Source: UBA5796 sp040752455 (GTDB lineage Bacteria > Chloroflexota > Anaerolineae > Anaerolineales > Villigracilaceae). From it: DNA of 64,000 nt. The notes below the pieces were generated by a model that ran no database searches, had not been told where the DNA came from, and worked only from the letters and a program-made list of their open reading frames with translations. A program made the translations under genes and the position numbers. Every line of letters starts with the position of its first letter. The first letter of the stretch is position 1. Location of the stretch: positions 1-64,000 of the forward strand of contig JBMOMN010000017.1 of NCBI GenBank assembly GCA_049324115.1, read 5' to 3'. This document shows, in pieces, positions 1 to 7,025 of the stretch.

Positions 1-341
1 TGGCAGAAGCGGATTTTAGCAACGGATATGGAAACGGATGAGCGGATGGCGGGAGCGGATTTTAGCAACGGACATGGAAACGGATGAGCGGATGGCAGAA
101 ACGGATTTTAGCAACGGACTTGTAAACGGATAAGCGGATGGCGGGAGCGGATTTTAGCAACGGACATGGAAACGGATGAGCGGATGGCGGAAACGGATTT
201 TCGCAACGGATATGGAAACGGATAAGCGGATGGCAGAAGCGGATTTTAGCAACGGATATGGAAACGGATAAAGCGAATGGCAGAAGCGGATTTTAGCAAC
301 GGATATGGAAACGGATAAGCGGATGGCTGAAACGGATTTTT
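1..341. repeat. 46-bp tandem array (acggat-type words)
   Basis: Seven near-identical units start at 1, 47, 93, 139, 185, 231 and 278, followed by a partial eighth unit from 324 to about 341. The period is 46 bp except unit six, which is 47 bp. Each unit carries the words GCGGATTTTAGCAACGGA and ATGGAAACGGAT. The array has no unique spacers, so it is not a CRISPR. It continues into the first codons of the downstream peptidase gene. It may extend past the left window edge. No gene is seen in 1-304. Confidence 0.95.
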
Positions 342-1387
342 CTACACTTATCGGTTTGGTCGAGCATTACAGCCCTTCAGGCCGGGAGCGCGGGGCGGTG
401 ACGTGGTTGGTCCAGCGGATGAAATCGCTGGGTTATGCGAACGCGTTCGTGGACGGCGCGGGTAACGCGGTCGGGGTGATGGGAGACGGGCCGCGGCAGG
501 TGGTGTTGCTGGGGCATATTGACACGGTGCCGGGAGAGATCAAGGTGGAGCAAGTTGGCGATTTGCTCTATGGCCGCGGCTCGGTAGATGCCAAAGGTCC
601 GCTGGCGTGTTTTGTGGACGCGGCGGCGCAGGCCGGTGCGGTGGAGGGCTGGCAGTTTGTGGTGGTCGGGGCGGTCGAGGAAGAGCGGGATTCAGATGGG
701 GCGCGGTTTATCGTGGACCAATACCGGCCCGATTTTGCGATCATCGGCGAGCCGAACCACTGGGACCGGGTCGCGCTGGGCTACAAAGGCTCGGCCTGGG
801 CTAATGTGAGCATCAAACGCGATCAGTCACACACGGCCAGCGGCGAGCAGACCGCGGCCGAGGCGGCGGTCGAGGCCTGGCTGGCGGTCAAAGCCCATGC
901 GGAGGCGTTCAACGCCGGGAAAACCCGCGCTTTCGACAAGCTCCTGCCGACGCTGCGCGGCATGGACTCGGGACAGGATGGCTTCGAGCAGTGGGCGCGG
1001 CTGAACGTTGGTTGCCGCCTGCCGGTGGAGGTGACGCCGGATAGGTGGTATGGGAAGTTGGAAGAAGCCCTAAAGGATTCTGAATTCTTTAGGGTTTCGA
1101 TAGAGAGGGTCGGCTATCCCGTCCCGGCGTGGGAGGGGGAGAAAAACTCGTCGCTGGTGAGGGCTTTCTTGAACGGGATCAGGCAGACGGGTGGGACGCC
1201 GCGCTTCGTCTACAAAACGGGGACCGCTGATTCGAACGTGGTCGGACCGGTTTGGCGGTGTCCGGCCGTGGTCTATGGTCCCGGAGATTCGGCTCTCGAC
1301 CATACGCCGGACGAGCACATTTCGCTGGAGGAGTACGGCAAGGCGGTGCGGGTTTTGACCCAAACCTTGCGGGTATTGACGGGATAA
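323..1387 (+). CDS. lysK: [LysW]-lysine/ornithine hydrolase, M20 family
   Basis: Predicted zinc-dependent M20 amidohydrolase of 354 residues that releases lysine (or ornithine) from the LysW carrier protein in the alpha-aminoadipate/LysW pathway. Counting from 323, the metal-site motif GHIDTVP lies at residues 64-70 (H65, D67), GRGSVDAKGP around D89, the acidic pair at E119-E120, and the family hallmark GEPNHWDR at 142-149 followed by GYKG. The C-terminal TGTADSNVV and DHTPDEHI segments also fit LysK. An upstream ATG at 305 is in frame, but the first residues from either start are translated tandem repeat; 323 is chosen as the shorter form. No Shine-Dalgarno is visible for either. The other lys/arg genes are not in the window; they may lie to the left. 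Lysine versus ornithine preference cannot be told from sequence. Confidence 0.85.
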   Translation: MAETDFSTLIGLVEHYSPSGRERGAVTWLVQRMKSLGYANAFVDGAGNAVGVMGDGPRQVVLLGHIDTVPGEIKVEQVGDLLYGRGSVDAKGPLACFVDAAAQAGAVEGWQFVVVGAVEEERDSDGARFIVDQYRPDFAIIGEPNHWDRVALGYKGSAWANVSIKRDQSHTASGEQTAAEAAVEAWLAVKAHAEAFNAGKTRAFDKLLPTLRGMDSGQDGFEQWARLNVGCRLPVEVTPDRWYGKLEEALKDSEFFRVSIERVGYPVPAWEGEKNSSLVRAFLNGIRQTGGTPRFVYKTGTADSNVVGPVWRCPAVVYGPGDSALDHTPDEHISLEEYGKAVRVLTQTLRVLTG

Positions 1388-1406
1388 ATTCCTCCAAAGT
1401 TGGCCC

Positions 1407-1434
1407 TTGACATAATCCCGAAAGCGCCTATAAT
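1407..1434 (+). promoter_or_regulatory. ilv-leu operon promoter
   Basis: A perfect -35 hexamer TTGACA (1407-1412) and a perfect -10 hexamer TATAAT (1429-1434) are separated by 16 bp. It lies 20 bp after the lysK-like stop codon and about 22 bp before the first leader peptide start. This is the strongest sigma70-type promoter in the window. Confidence 0.9.
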
Positions 1435-1455
1435 CGGGCGAAACCTGAAAAAACC

Positions 1456-1557
1456 ATGAATACGACCCTTTTTACCCTCGTCCTTATCGTTATTATTTCG
1501 GTCCTTGTTATCAAGGACCAGTTCACGGTTGGGATGGCAGCGGTAAGAGCGAAATAA
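1456..1557 (+). CDS. ilv operon leader peptide 1
   Basis: A 33-residue open frame begins at the ATG at 1456 and ends at TAA 1555-1557. Residues 8-19 read LVLIVIISVLVI, so 11 of 12 are Leu, Ile or Val. That is the signature of a leader peptide whose translation senses charged branched-chain tRNAs. It sits between the operon promoter and an intrinsic terminator and is followed by ilvD, whose operon makes the same three amino acids. Its Shine-Dalgarno is poor (A-rich upstream only). The last codons (TVGMAAVRAK) overlap an RNA segment complementary to the terminator. Known counterparts are the ilvL/ilvB-type leaders of enterobacteria; homology to them is not claimed, only the same logic. A short secreted or membrane peptide is the alternative, but the terminator context makes that less likely. 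Confidence 0.88.
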   Translation: MNTTLFTLVLIVIISVLVIKDQFTVGMAAVRAK

Positions 1558-1606
1558 GCTCACCCGCATAGAGAAGCATAAGCCGCCCAACCGGGCGGCT
1601 TTTTTA
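1500..1606 (+). promoter_or_regulatory. ilv attenuator 1 (hairpins and antiterminator)
   Basis: Three mutually relevant pairings are visible. An early hairpin GGTCCTTG (1500-1507) with CAAGGACC (1512-1519) covers the last Val-Leu-Val-Ile codons. A second stem GCGG (1540-1543) plus GAGC (1547-1550) pairs with GCTC (1558-1561) and CCGC (1564-1567) around the stop codon. An antiterminator pairs CGGTTGGG (1526-1533) with CCCAACCG (1586-1593), extended by GGC (1536-1538) with GCC (1582-1584). The last pairing excludes the terminator stem. Confidence 0.82.
1581..1606 (+). terminator. attenuator 1 intrinsic terminator
   Basis: AGCCGCCC (1581-1588), loop AACC, GGGCGGCT (1593-1600), followed by six T residues (1600-1605). 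It lies 23 nt after the leader peptide 1 stop codon and upstream of leader peptide 2. Confidence 0.93.
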
Positions 1607-1625
1607 TTACCGAAAGGAAACCGAA

Positions 1626-1730
1626 ATGAATTTGTTTTTCGATATTGTCATCGTCCTGATTATTGTCCTCCTTCTTGCGAAGGAGAGACCGCTTGTGGTT
1701 GGACTGGTCAGGAGCGTGACTGAGAGATAA
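1626..1730 (+). CDS. ilv operon leader peptide 2
   Basis: A second leader of 34 residues starts at ATG 1626, 7 nt after an AAAGGA-like ribosome site, and ends at TAA 1728-1730. Residues 7-17 read IVIVLIIVLLL: eleven consecutive branched-chain residues, including three adjacent Leu codons. It lies between terminator 1 and terminator 2. Its C-terminal half (RPLVVGLVRSVTER) matches that of leader 1 in layout, and the underlying RNA again contains a GGTTGG segment complementary to its terminator. The two leader-terminator units look like an ancient tandem duplication. Translation is expected to stall when Leu-, Ile- or Val-tRNA is short. Confidence 0.9.
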   Translation: MNLFFDIVIVLIIVLLLAKERPLVVGLVRSVTER

Positions 1731-1781
1731 GCACACCTGGAAGAAGCAAGAGCCGCCCAATCACACGGGCGGCTCTTTTTT
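1665..1781 (+). promoter_or_regulatory. ilv attenuator 2 (hairpins and antiterminator)
   Basis: An early hairpin pairs GTC-CTCCTTC (1665-1674) with GAAGGAG-A-GAC (1679-1689), overlapping the Leu codons. An antiterminator pairs TGTGGTTGG (1694-1702) with CCAATCACA (1757-1765), nine pairs with one G-U, invading the left arm and loop of terminator 2. The arrangement copies attenuator 1. Confidence 0.8.
1748..1781 (+). terminator. attenuator 2 intrinsic terminator
   Basis: AAGAGCCGCCC (1748-1758), loop of 8, GGGCGGCTCTT (1767-1777), and a T run at 1776-1781. The core GCCGCCC/GGGCGGC is the same as in terminator 1. It ends 52 nt before ilvD. Confidence 0.93.
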
Positions 1782-1783
1782 AC

Positions 1784-1821
1784 CCTCACCCCCTTCCCCT
1801 CTCCCTTTAGGGAGAGGGGGG
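1784..1821. repeat. CT-rich palindromic repeat at ilvD start
   Basis: CCCCTCTCCC (1796-1805), loop TTTA, GGGAGAGGGG (1810-1819), preceded by CCTCACCCCC. Related copies sit before ilvE (14022-14070) and between livG and livK (19673-19722). The right arm is the only purine-rich stretch before ilvD, so the stem could mask its ribosome site. Confidence 0.85.
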
Positions 1822-1833
1822 AAAGAATGAGCA

Positions 1834-3504
1834 ATGCGTTCTGATACCGTCAAGCAAGGATACGATAAGGCCCCGCACCGCGCGTTGCTGCGCGCCACCG
1901 GGCTGAAAGACGAGGATTTCGGCAAGCCGTTTGTGGCGATCGTCAATTCGTATGTGGATATTGTGCCCGGGCACGTCCATTTGCAGGAATTCGGCAAACT
2001 GGTCAAAGAGGCGGTGCGGGACGCGGGCGGGGTGCCGTTCGAGTTCAACACCATCGGCGTGGACGACGGGATCGCCATGGGCCACGCGGGGATGAAGTAC
2101 TCGCTGCCCTCGCGGGAACTGATCGCCGACTGCGTCGAGACGATGATCGAGGCCCACCGCTTCGACGCCATGGTCTGCATCCCGAACTGTGACAAGATCG
2201 TCCCTGGGATGTTGCTGGCCGCCATGCGGGTGGATATCCCGGCCATTTTCGTCTCCGGCGGGCCGATGGCCGCGGGACGAACGCCCGAAGGCGAGACGAT
2301 TGACCTGATCTCGGTTTTCGAGGGGGTGGGGGCTTTTTCGGCGGGGAAGATTGATGAAAAGCGCCTGTCTGTTTTGGAAAAATTTGCCTGCCCTTCTTGC
2401 GGCTCCTGCTCCGGGATGTTCACGGCCAATTCGATGAACTGCCTGATGGAAGCCATCGGCCTGGCCCTGCCGTTCAACGGAACGGCGTTGGCGAAGACGG
2501 ATGAACGCGAGGCCCTGGCCAAAAGGGCCGCTTCCCAAATTTTGACCCTGCTGGACCGGGACATCAAGCCTCGTGACATCGTGACCACCGAGGCCCTAGA
2601 CGACGCCTTCGCCCTGGACATGGCGATGGGCGGCTCGACGAATACGGTTTTGCACACCCTGGCGCTGGCCAATGAAGCCGGCGTGGACTATCCGCTGGAC
2701 AGGATCAATTCTGTGGCCGACAAGGTGCCGCACATCTGCAAGGTCTCGCCCGCGAGCAAATGGCACATGGAAGACGTGCATCGGGCGGGGGGAATTCCGG
2801 CCATTTTGAACGAGGTCCAGCGCGGGACGGGGATGCTGCATTTCGAGCGGATGACGGTCTCCGGCCTGACGCTGGGGGAATCCATTGAAGGTTGTGAAAT
2901 CCAGGATGACGAGGTGATCCGCCGTTACGACAATGCCCACTCGAAACGGGGCGGGCTGGCGATCCTGTTCGGCAACCTGGCCCCGGACGGCGCAGTGGTC
3001 AAGGTCGGCGGCGTCAGCCCGGAGATGATGAAGTTCAGCGGACCGGCGCGCATCTACGAATCGCAGGACGCGGCGCTGGCCGGGATTTTGGCGAATGAAG
3101 TCCAGGCCGGGGACGTGGTGGTCATCCGCTACGAGGGGCCGAAGGGCGGGCCGGGGATGCAGGAGATGCTCTCGCCGACCTCGGCCATCATGGGGCAGGG
3201 ATTGGGCGACAAAGTGGCGCTGATTACCGACGGCCGGTTCAGCGGCGGGACGCGCGGGGCCTGCATCGGGCACGTCTCGCCGGAAGCGGCCGCGGGCGGC
3301 CCGATCGCCGCACTCAGGGCCGGGGACGTGATCGAAATTGATTTAACGGCCCGCAGGCTCGAGGTCCGTTTGAGCGAGGCGGAGATCCGCCAACGGCTGG
3401 CTGAGCTGCCTCCATTCCAATCAAAAATACAGAGTAAGTGGTTGAAGCGGTATTCCTATTTTGTAACGAGCGCGGATACGGGCGCAATTTTGAAATCAGA
3501 GTAG
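1834..3504 (+). CDS. ilvD: Dihydroxy-acid dehydratase
   Basis: Converts dihydroxyisovalerate and dihydroxymethylvalerate to the 2-oxo acids of the valine/leucine and isoleucine branches. The 556-residue protein is full length for the family. Visible motifs are FVAIVNSYVDIVPGHVHL near residue 33, CIPNCDK with C119, and PSCGSCSGMFTANSMNCL near residue 190. It has PGH where plant-type [2Fe-2S] enzymes have TPCN, so it resembles the E. coli type with an oxygen-sensitive [4Fe-4S] cluster (inference from motif). The start at 1834 gives the family N-terminus; a nearer ATG at 1827 is out of frame and stops at once. It is the first enzyme gene after the two attenuators. Confidence 0.97.
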   Translation: MRSDTVKQGYDKAPHRALLRATGLKDEDFGKPFVAIVNSYVDIVPGHVHLQEFGKLVKEAVRDAGGVPFEFNTIGVDDGIAMGHAGMKYSLPSRELIADCVETMIEAHRFDAMVCIPNCDKIVPGMLLAAMRVDIPAIFVSGGPMAAGRTPEGETIDLISVFEGVGAFSAGKIDEKRLSVLEKFACPSCGSCSGMFTANSMNCLMEAIGLALPFNGTALAKTDEREALAKRAASQILTLLDRDIKPRDIVTTEALDDAFALDMAMGGSTNTVLHTLALANEAGVDYPLDRINSVADKVPHICKVSPASKWHMEDVHRAGGIPAILNEVQRGTGMLHFERMTVSGLTLGESIEGCEIQDDEVIRRYDNAHSKRGGLAILFGNLAPDGAVVKVGGVSPEMMKFSGPARIYESQDAALAGILANEVQAGDVVVIRYEGPKGGPGMQEMLSPTSAIMGQGLGDKVALITDGRFSGGTRGACIGHVSPEAAAGGPIAALRAGDVIEIDLTARRLEVRLSEAEIRQRLAELPPFQSKIQSKWLKRYSYFVTSADTGAILKSE

Positions 3505-3528
3505 GTCACTACCAAGAGGAGAATGATC

Positions 3529-5214
3529 ATGGAACTTAGCGGCGCTGAAATTTTATGGGAGTGTTTGACCCGCGAAGGCGTGGAGGTGGTCTTTGGCTAC
3601 CCTGGCGGGGCGAACATGCCGATCTACGATGCGATGTTGATGTACCCGGTGCATCACGTGCTGGTGCGGCACGAGCAGGGCGCGGCCCACATGGCCGACG
3701 GCTACGCGCGGGCCTCGGGCAAGGTCGGCGTGGCGATGGCGACTTCGGGGCCGGGCGCGACGAACCTGGTCACCGGGATCGCCACAGCCATGATGGACTC
3801 GTCGCCGGTGGTGTTCATCACCGGGCAGGTGGCGGCGCACCTGATCGGCGGCGACGCCTTCCAGGAGACCGATGTGACCGGGATCACCCTGCCGATCACC
3901 AAGCACAACTACCTGGTGACGCGGGCCGACGAGATCGCCGAAGTGGTGCGGGAGGCTTTTTACATCGCTCGCAGCGGGCGTCCCGGCCCGGTGCTGATTG
4001 ATATTTGCAAGAATGCCCAGATCGAGAAAACGGAATTCGTTTATCCCGAAGAAGTCCGGCTGCCCGGCTACCAACCGCCGTCCCATGCGCCCAAAGCGGA
4101 TCTGCTGAAGGCGGTCGAGTTGATCGAAAAAGCCCGGCGCCCGGTCATCCTGTGCGGGCATGGGGTGATCATGTCGGGGGCGGAGGAAGTCTTGCAGCAT
4201 TTTGCGGTCAAGACCCACACGCCTGTGACCAGCACGCTGCTGGGACTGGGCGCGTTCCCGGCCTCGCATCCGCTCAATCTGGGGATGATGGGCATGCACG
4301 GCGAGGCTCACTGCAACCTGGCGATCCAGAACGCCGACCTGCTGCTGGCCTTCGGGATGCGCTTCGACGACCGGGTGACGGGCACGCTCAACACCTACGC
4401 GCCGGGGGCGAAGAAGATCCACATCGAAATTGACCCGTCGGAGGTCCACAAAAACGTCAAGGTGGATGTGCCGCTGGTGGGCGACCTGAAAACCGTGCTG
4501 ACCGACCTGGTCCCGCTGGTGGACGAGTACGAGCACGACGACTGGCTCGACCAGATCGCCGGGTGGAAAGCCGAAGGCGACGCCCGTTCGATCATGGCCT
4601 GGCCCGAGGACGGAAAACTGCACGTCTCGCATCTCGTCCATGACCTGTGGGAGGCTACCGGGGGAGGGGCCATCGTCACCACCGACGTGGGCCAGCACCA
4701 GATGTGGACGGCGCAGTACTACGCCCTCGACAAACCCAACCGCTGGATCACCTCCGGCGGGGCGGGGACGATGGGCTTCGGCCTGCCCTCCGCCATCGGG
4801 GCCTGGTTCGCCCACCAGGACGATGAAATCTGGACGGTGGCAGGCGACGGCGGCTTCCAGATGACCGCCGCAGAACTTTCGACTGCCATGCAGGAAGGCG
4901 CCAACGTCAAGATCGCTGTGATGAACAACAACTTCCTGGGCATGGTGCGCCAGTGGCAGGAATTCTTCTTCGAGAAACGCTACTCGGCGGTCAACATGCG
5001 CACACCCGATTTCGTCAAACTGGCCGAAGCGCACGGGGTCCCGGCCCGGCTGGTGACCAGTCCCGAAGAAGTCCAGGAGGCCATCGCCTGGGCCAGGTCA
5101 ACCCCCGGCCCGGCCCTGATCGAGTTCCGGGTGGAGCAGGAAGAAGCCGTCTACCCGATGGTGCCGGCCGGCGCGGCCCTGGACCAGATGCTGCGGAGGC
5201 CGGTGCGGTCGTAA
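3529..5214 (+). CDS. ilvB: Acetolactate synthase large subunit
   Basis: TPP- and FAD-dependent synthase that joins two pyruvates (to acetolactate) or pyruvate and 2-oxobutyrate (to acetohydroxybutyrate). The 561-residue product has the N-terminal TPP-activating Glu in HEQGAAHMADGYARASG, the central FAD domain, and the C-terminal TPP/Mg motif GDGGFQMTAAEL ending in NNN. An AGGAG at 3517-3521 stands 7 nt from the ATG at 3529, so this start is preferred over the in-frame ATG at 3523. It follows ilvD by 24 bp and is followed by its regulatory subunit ilvN. The size and order are those of the IlvB/IlvN valine-sensitive pairs. Confidence 0.96.
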   Translation: MELSGAEILWECLTREGVEVVFGYPGGANMPIYDAMLMYPVHHVLVRHEQGAAHMADGYARASGKVGVAMATSGPGATNLVTGIATAMMDSSPVVFITGQVAAHLIGGDAFQETDVTGITLPITKHNYLVTRADEIAEVVREAFYIARSGRPGPVLIDICKNAQIEKTEFVYPEEVRLPGYQPPSHAPKADLLKAVELIEKARRPVILCGHGVIMSGAEEVLQHFAVKTHTPVTSTLLGLGAFPASHPLNLGMMGMHGEAHCNLAIQNADLLLAFGMRFDDRVTGTLNTYAPGAKKIHIEIDPSEVHKNVKVDVPLVGDLKTVLTDLVPLVDEYEHDDWLDQIAGWKAEGDARSIMAWPEDGKLHVSHLVHDLWEATGGGAIVTTDVGQHQMWTAQYYALDKPNRWITSGGAGTMGFGLPSAIGAWFAHQDDEIWTVAGDGGFQMTAAELSTAMQEGANVKIAVMNNNFLGMVRQWQEFFFEKRYSAVNMRTPDFVKLAEAHGVPARLVTSPEEVQEAIAWARSTPGPALIEFRVEQEEAVYPMVPAGAALDQMLRRPVRS

Positions 5215-5262
5215 ACGGATACGGGAACGGATTGTTGAACCGGATAAACGGATAAACGGATT
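5214..5262. repeat. acggat word repeat before ilvN
   Basis: Imperfect repeats of ACGGAT/CGGATAAACGGAT fill the ilvB-ilvN gap. The same word builds the 46-bp array at 1-341 and recurs inside trpF (45848-45897) and the GyrA-C-like gene (60192-60231). Confidence 0.85.
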
Positions 5263-5279
5263 TATTCAAGGAGAACTCT

Positions 5280-5834
5280 ATGCAATACACATTTATCGCC
5301 CTCGTGGAAGACAAACCCGGTGTGCTGAACCGGGTGGCGTCGCTCTTCCGCCGCCGCAACTTCAACATCGAGTCGCTGGCGGTCGGGCGCACCGAAAAGA
5401 CAGGCGTTTCCCGCATGACCATCGTCACCGACTGCGCCAACGACGTGGACGCCCACAAGATCGAAGCCAACCTGTACAAGCTGGTCAACGTGATTGACGT
5501 GCAGGACGTCTCCCGCCAGCCGTCGGTGACGCGGGACTTGGCGCTGATCAAGGTCAAGGCGACGCCGGAGCAGCGGGCCGAGATCAACAACCTGGCGGCC
5601 ATCTTTCGCGCCCGCATCGTGGACGTTGCGCCTGATTCCGTTATCGTGGAAGCTACCGGCACCGAAGACAAGATCGAGGGCATGGTCGAGTTGCTGCGAC
5701 CGATCGGCATCCTCGAAATGGTCCGCACCGGGCAGGTCGCCATGACGCGCGGCGAGCATTCCGGCATCCGCCGCACGGCTGGCGCGAACGGGAATGGATG
5801 GCATGAGGCCGTCGAAGAAGTAGATGCAGTGTAG
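5280..5834 (+). CDS. ilvN: Acetolactate synthase small subunit
   Basis: Regulatory subunit of acetolactate synthase, 184 residues. The N-terminal ACT domain is plain in FIALVEDKPGVLNRVASLF and RRNFNIESLAVGRTE; this domain binds valine in the family. The C-terminal half (VTRDLALIKV, LLRPIGILEMVRTG) is the conserved second domain. A good AAGGAGA lies before the ATG at 5280. It is co-directional with ilvB after a 65-bp gap filled by repeat words. Confidence 0.96.
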   Translation: MQYTFIALVEDKPGVLNRVASLFRRRNFNIESLAVGRTEKTGVSRMTIVTDCANDVDAHKIEANLYKLVNVIDVQDVSRQPSVTRDLALIKVKATPEQRAEINNLAAIFRARIVDVAPDSVIVEATGTEDKIEGMVELLRPIGILEMVRTGQVAMTRGEHSGIRRTAGANGNGWHEAVEEVDAV

Positions 5835-5872
5835 CGTGTTGCGTGGTCTAACGGTACACGCATCACTGTGCA
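5829..5872. repeat. cgtgt-type word repeat before ilvC
   Basis: The words GTGTAGCGTGTTGCGTGG and ACACGCATCACTGTGC form a partial inverted repeat in the ilvN-ilvC gap. The family is much larger around leuD (10449-10610 and 11180-11295) and at 24432-24545. Confidence 0.75.
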
Positions 5873-5912
5873 ACTCAACAGAATTATCAATCAACAACCC
5901 AGGAGTAAACAA

Positions 5913-6965
5913 ATGGCACAGATCAGCTTTGGCGGTGTGGTGGAAAATGTGGTGACGCGGGAGGAATTCCCGCTGGAGAAGGCACGCGAGGTTTTGAAAA
6001 ATGAAGTCGTGGCCGTGCTCGGTTATGGCGTGCAGGGTCCGGCCCAGGCGCTGAACCTGCGCGATAACGGGATCAGGGTCATTGTCGGGCAGCGGCAGGG
6101 GACCAAAAACTGGGACAAGGCCCTGGCTGACGGCTGGGTCCCCGGCGAGACGCTGTTCTCCATCGAAGAAGCCGCCGAGCGCGGGACGGTCGTCCAGTAC
6201 CTGCTTTCGGACGCGGGCCAGCGCTCGAACTGGCCGAAGATCGTCGAGTGCCTGGGCGAAGGCGACCTGCTCTACTTCTCGCACGGGTTCTCCGTCACCT
6301 ACAAAGACCAGACCGGCGTGGTCCCGCCCCCGCGGGTGGACGTGGCCCTGGTCGCCCCGAAAGGCTCCGGCACATCCGTCCGCCGCAACTTCCTGGCCGG
6401 GAGCGGGATCAACGCCAGCTACGCCGTCCACCAGGACGCGACCGGCCGCGCCGAAGAGCGGACGGTGGCGCTCGGCATCGCCATCGGGGCCGGGTATCTC
6501 TTCCCGACCACCTTCAAGAACGAAGTCTACTCCGACCTGACCGGCGAGCGCGGCATCCTGATCGGGGCGCTTTCAGGCGTGATGGAGGCCCAGTACATGA
6601 CCCTGCGCCGGCACGGACATTCGCCGTCGGAGGCGTTCAACGAGACGGTCGAGGAGTTGACCCAGTCGCTGATCCGGCTGGTGGCCGAGAACGGCATGGA
6701 CTGGATGTACGCCAACTGCTCGACCACCGCCCAGCGCGGCGCCCTCGACTGGCATCCGCGCTTCCGGGATGCGGTGCTGCCGGTCTTCGAGGAACTCTAC
6801 CAGTCCGTGGTGGACGGCGAGGAGACCCGCGTCGTGCTGGAGAAAAACTCCGACCCGAACTACCGCGAGAACCTGTCCGCCGAACTGAAGGTGATGCGCG
6901 AGTCCGAGATGTGGCAGGCGGGCGCGGCGGTGCGCTCGTTGAGGCCGGAGAATTGGAAGAAGTAG
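5913..6965 (+). CDS. ilvC: Ketol-acid reductoisomerase (fungal/Bacteroidetes-like form)
   Basis: NADPH-dependent isomeroreductase for acetolactate and acetohydroxybutyrate; 350 residues. The Rossmann motif is VLGYGVQGPAQALNLRDNG near residue 34, and the C-terminal helical domain has ANCSTTAQRGALDW. The stretches VAPKGSGTS, FNETVEELTQSL and NGMDWMYANCSTTAQRG match, from memory, the mitochondrial yeast Ilv5 and Bacteroidetes type more closely than the short bacterial class I type. The start at 5913 has AGGAG at 5901-5905; the in-frame ATG at 5868 only adds repeat-derived residues. It sits between ilvN and leuA. Confidence 0.95.
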   Translation: MAQISFGGVVENVVTREEFPLEKAREVLKNEVVAVLGYGVQGPAQALNLRDNGIRVIVGQRQGTKNWDKALADGWVPGETLFSIEEAAERGTVVQYLLSDAGQRSNWPKIVECLGEGDLLYFSHGFSVTYKDQTGVVPPPRVDVALVAPKGSGTSVRRNFLAGSGINASYAVHQDATGRAEERTVALGIAIGAGYLFPTTFKNEVYSDLTGERGILIGALSGVMEAQYMTLRRHGHSPSEAFNETVEELTQSLIRLVAENGMDWMYANCSTTAQRGALDWHPRFRDAVLPVFEELYQSVVDGEETRVVLEKNSDPNYRENLSAELKVMRESEMWQAGAAVRSLRPENWKK

Positions 6966-7012
6966 TTGGTAATTAGTGCTTGGTAATTACCATTTACCAC
7001 TTACCAATTACC
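6966..7012. repeat. ggtaatta word repeat before leuA
   Basis: Repeated TTGGTAATTA and TTACCAATTACC words form an inverted repeat. Copies occur at 12884-12926, 22022-22053 and 29122-29150, and one coding copy lies inside an acyl-CoA ligase gene at 28732-28752. Confidence 0.85.
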
Positions 7013-7025
7013 TTTAGGAGTTCTT

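Noticed and set aside
1..341. CRISPR array
   Set aside because: The 46-bp units are contiguous near-identical copies with no unique spacers, and no cas gene is nearby. The 40-bp array at 25007-25140 fails for the same reason.
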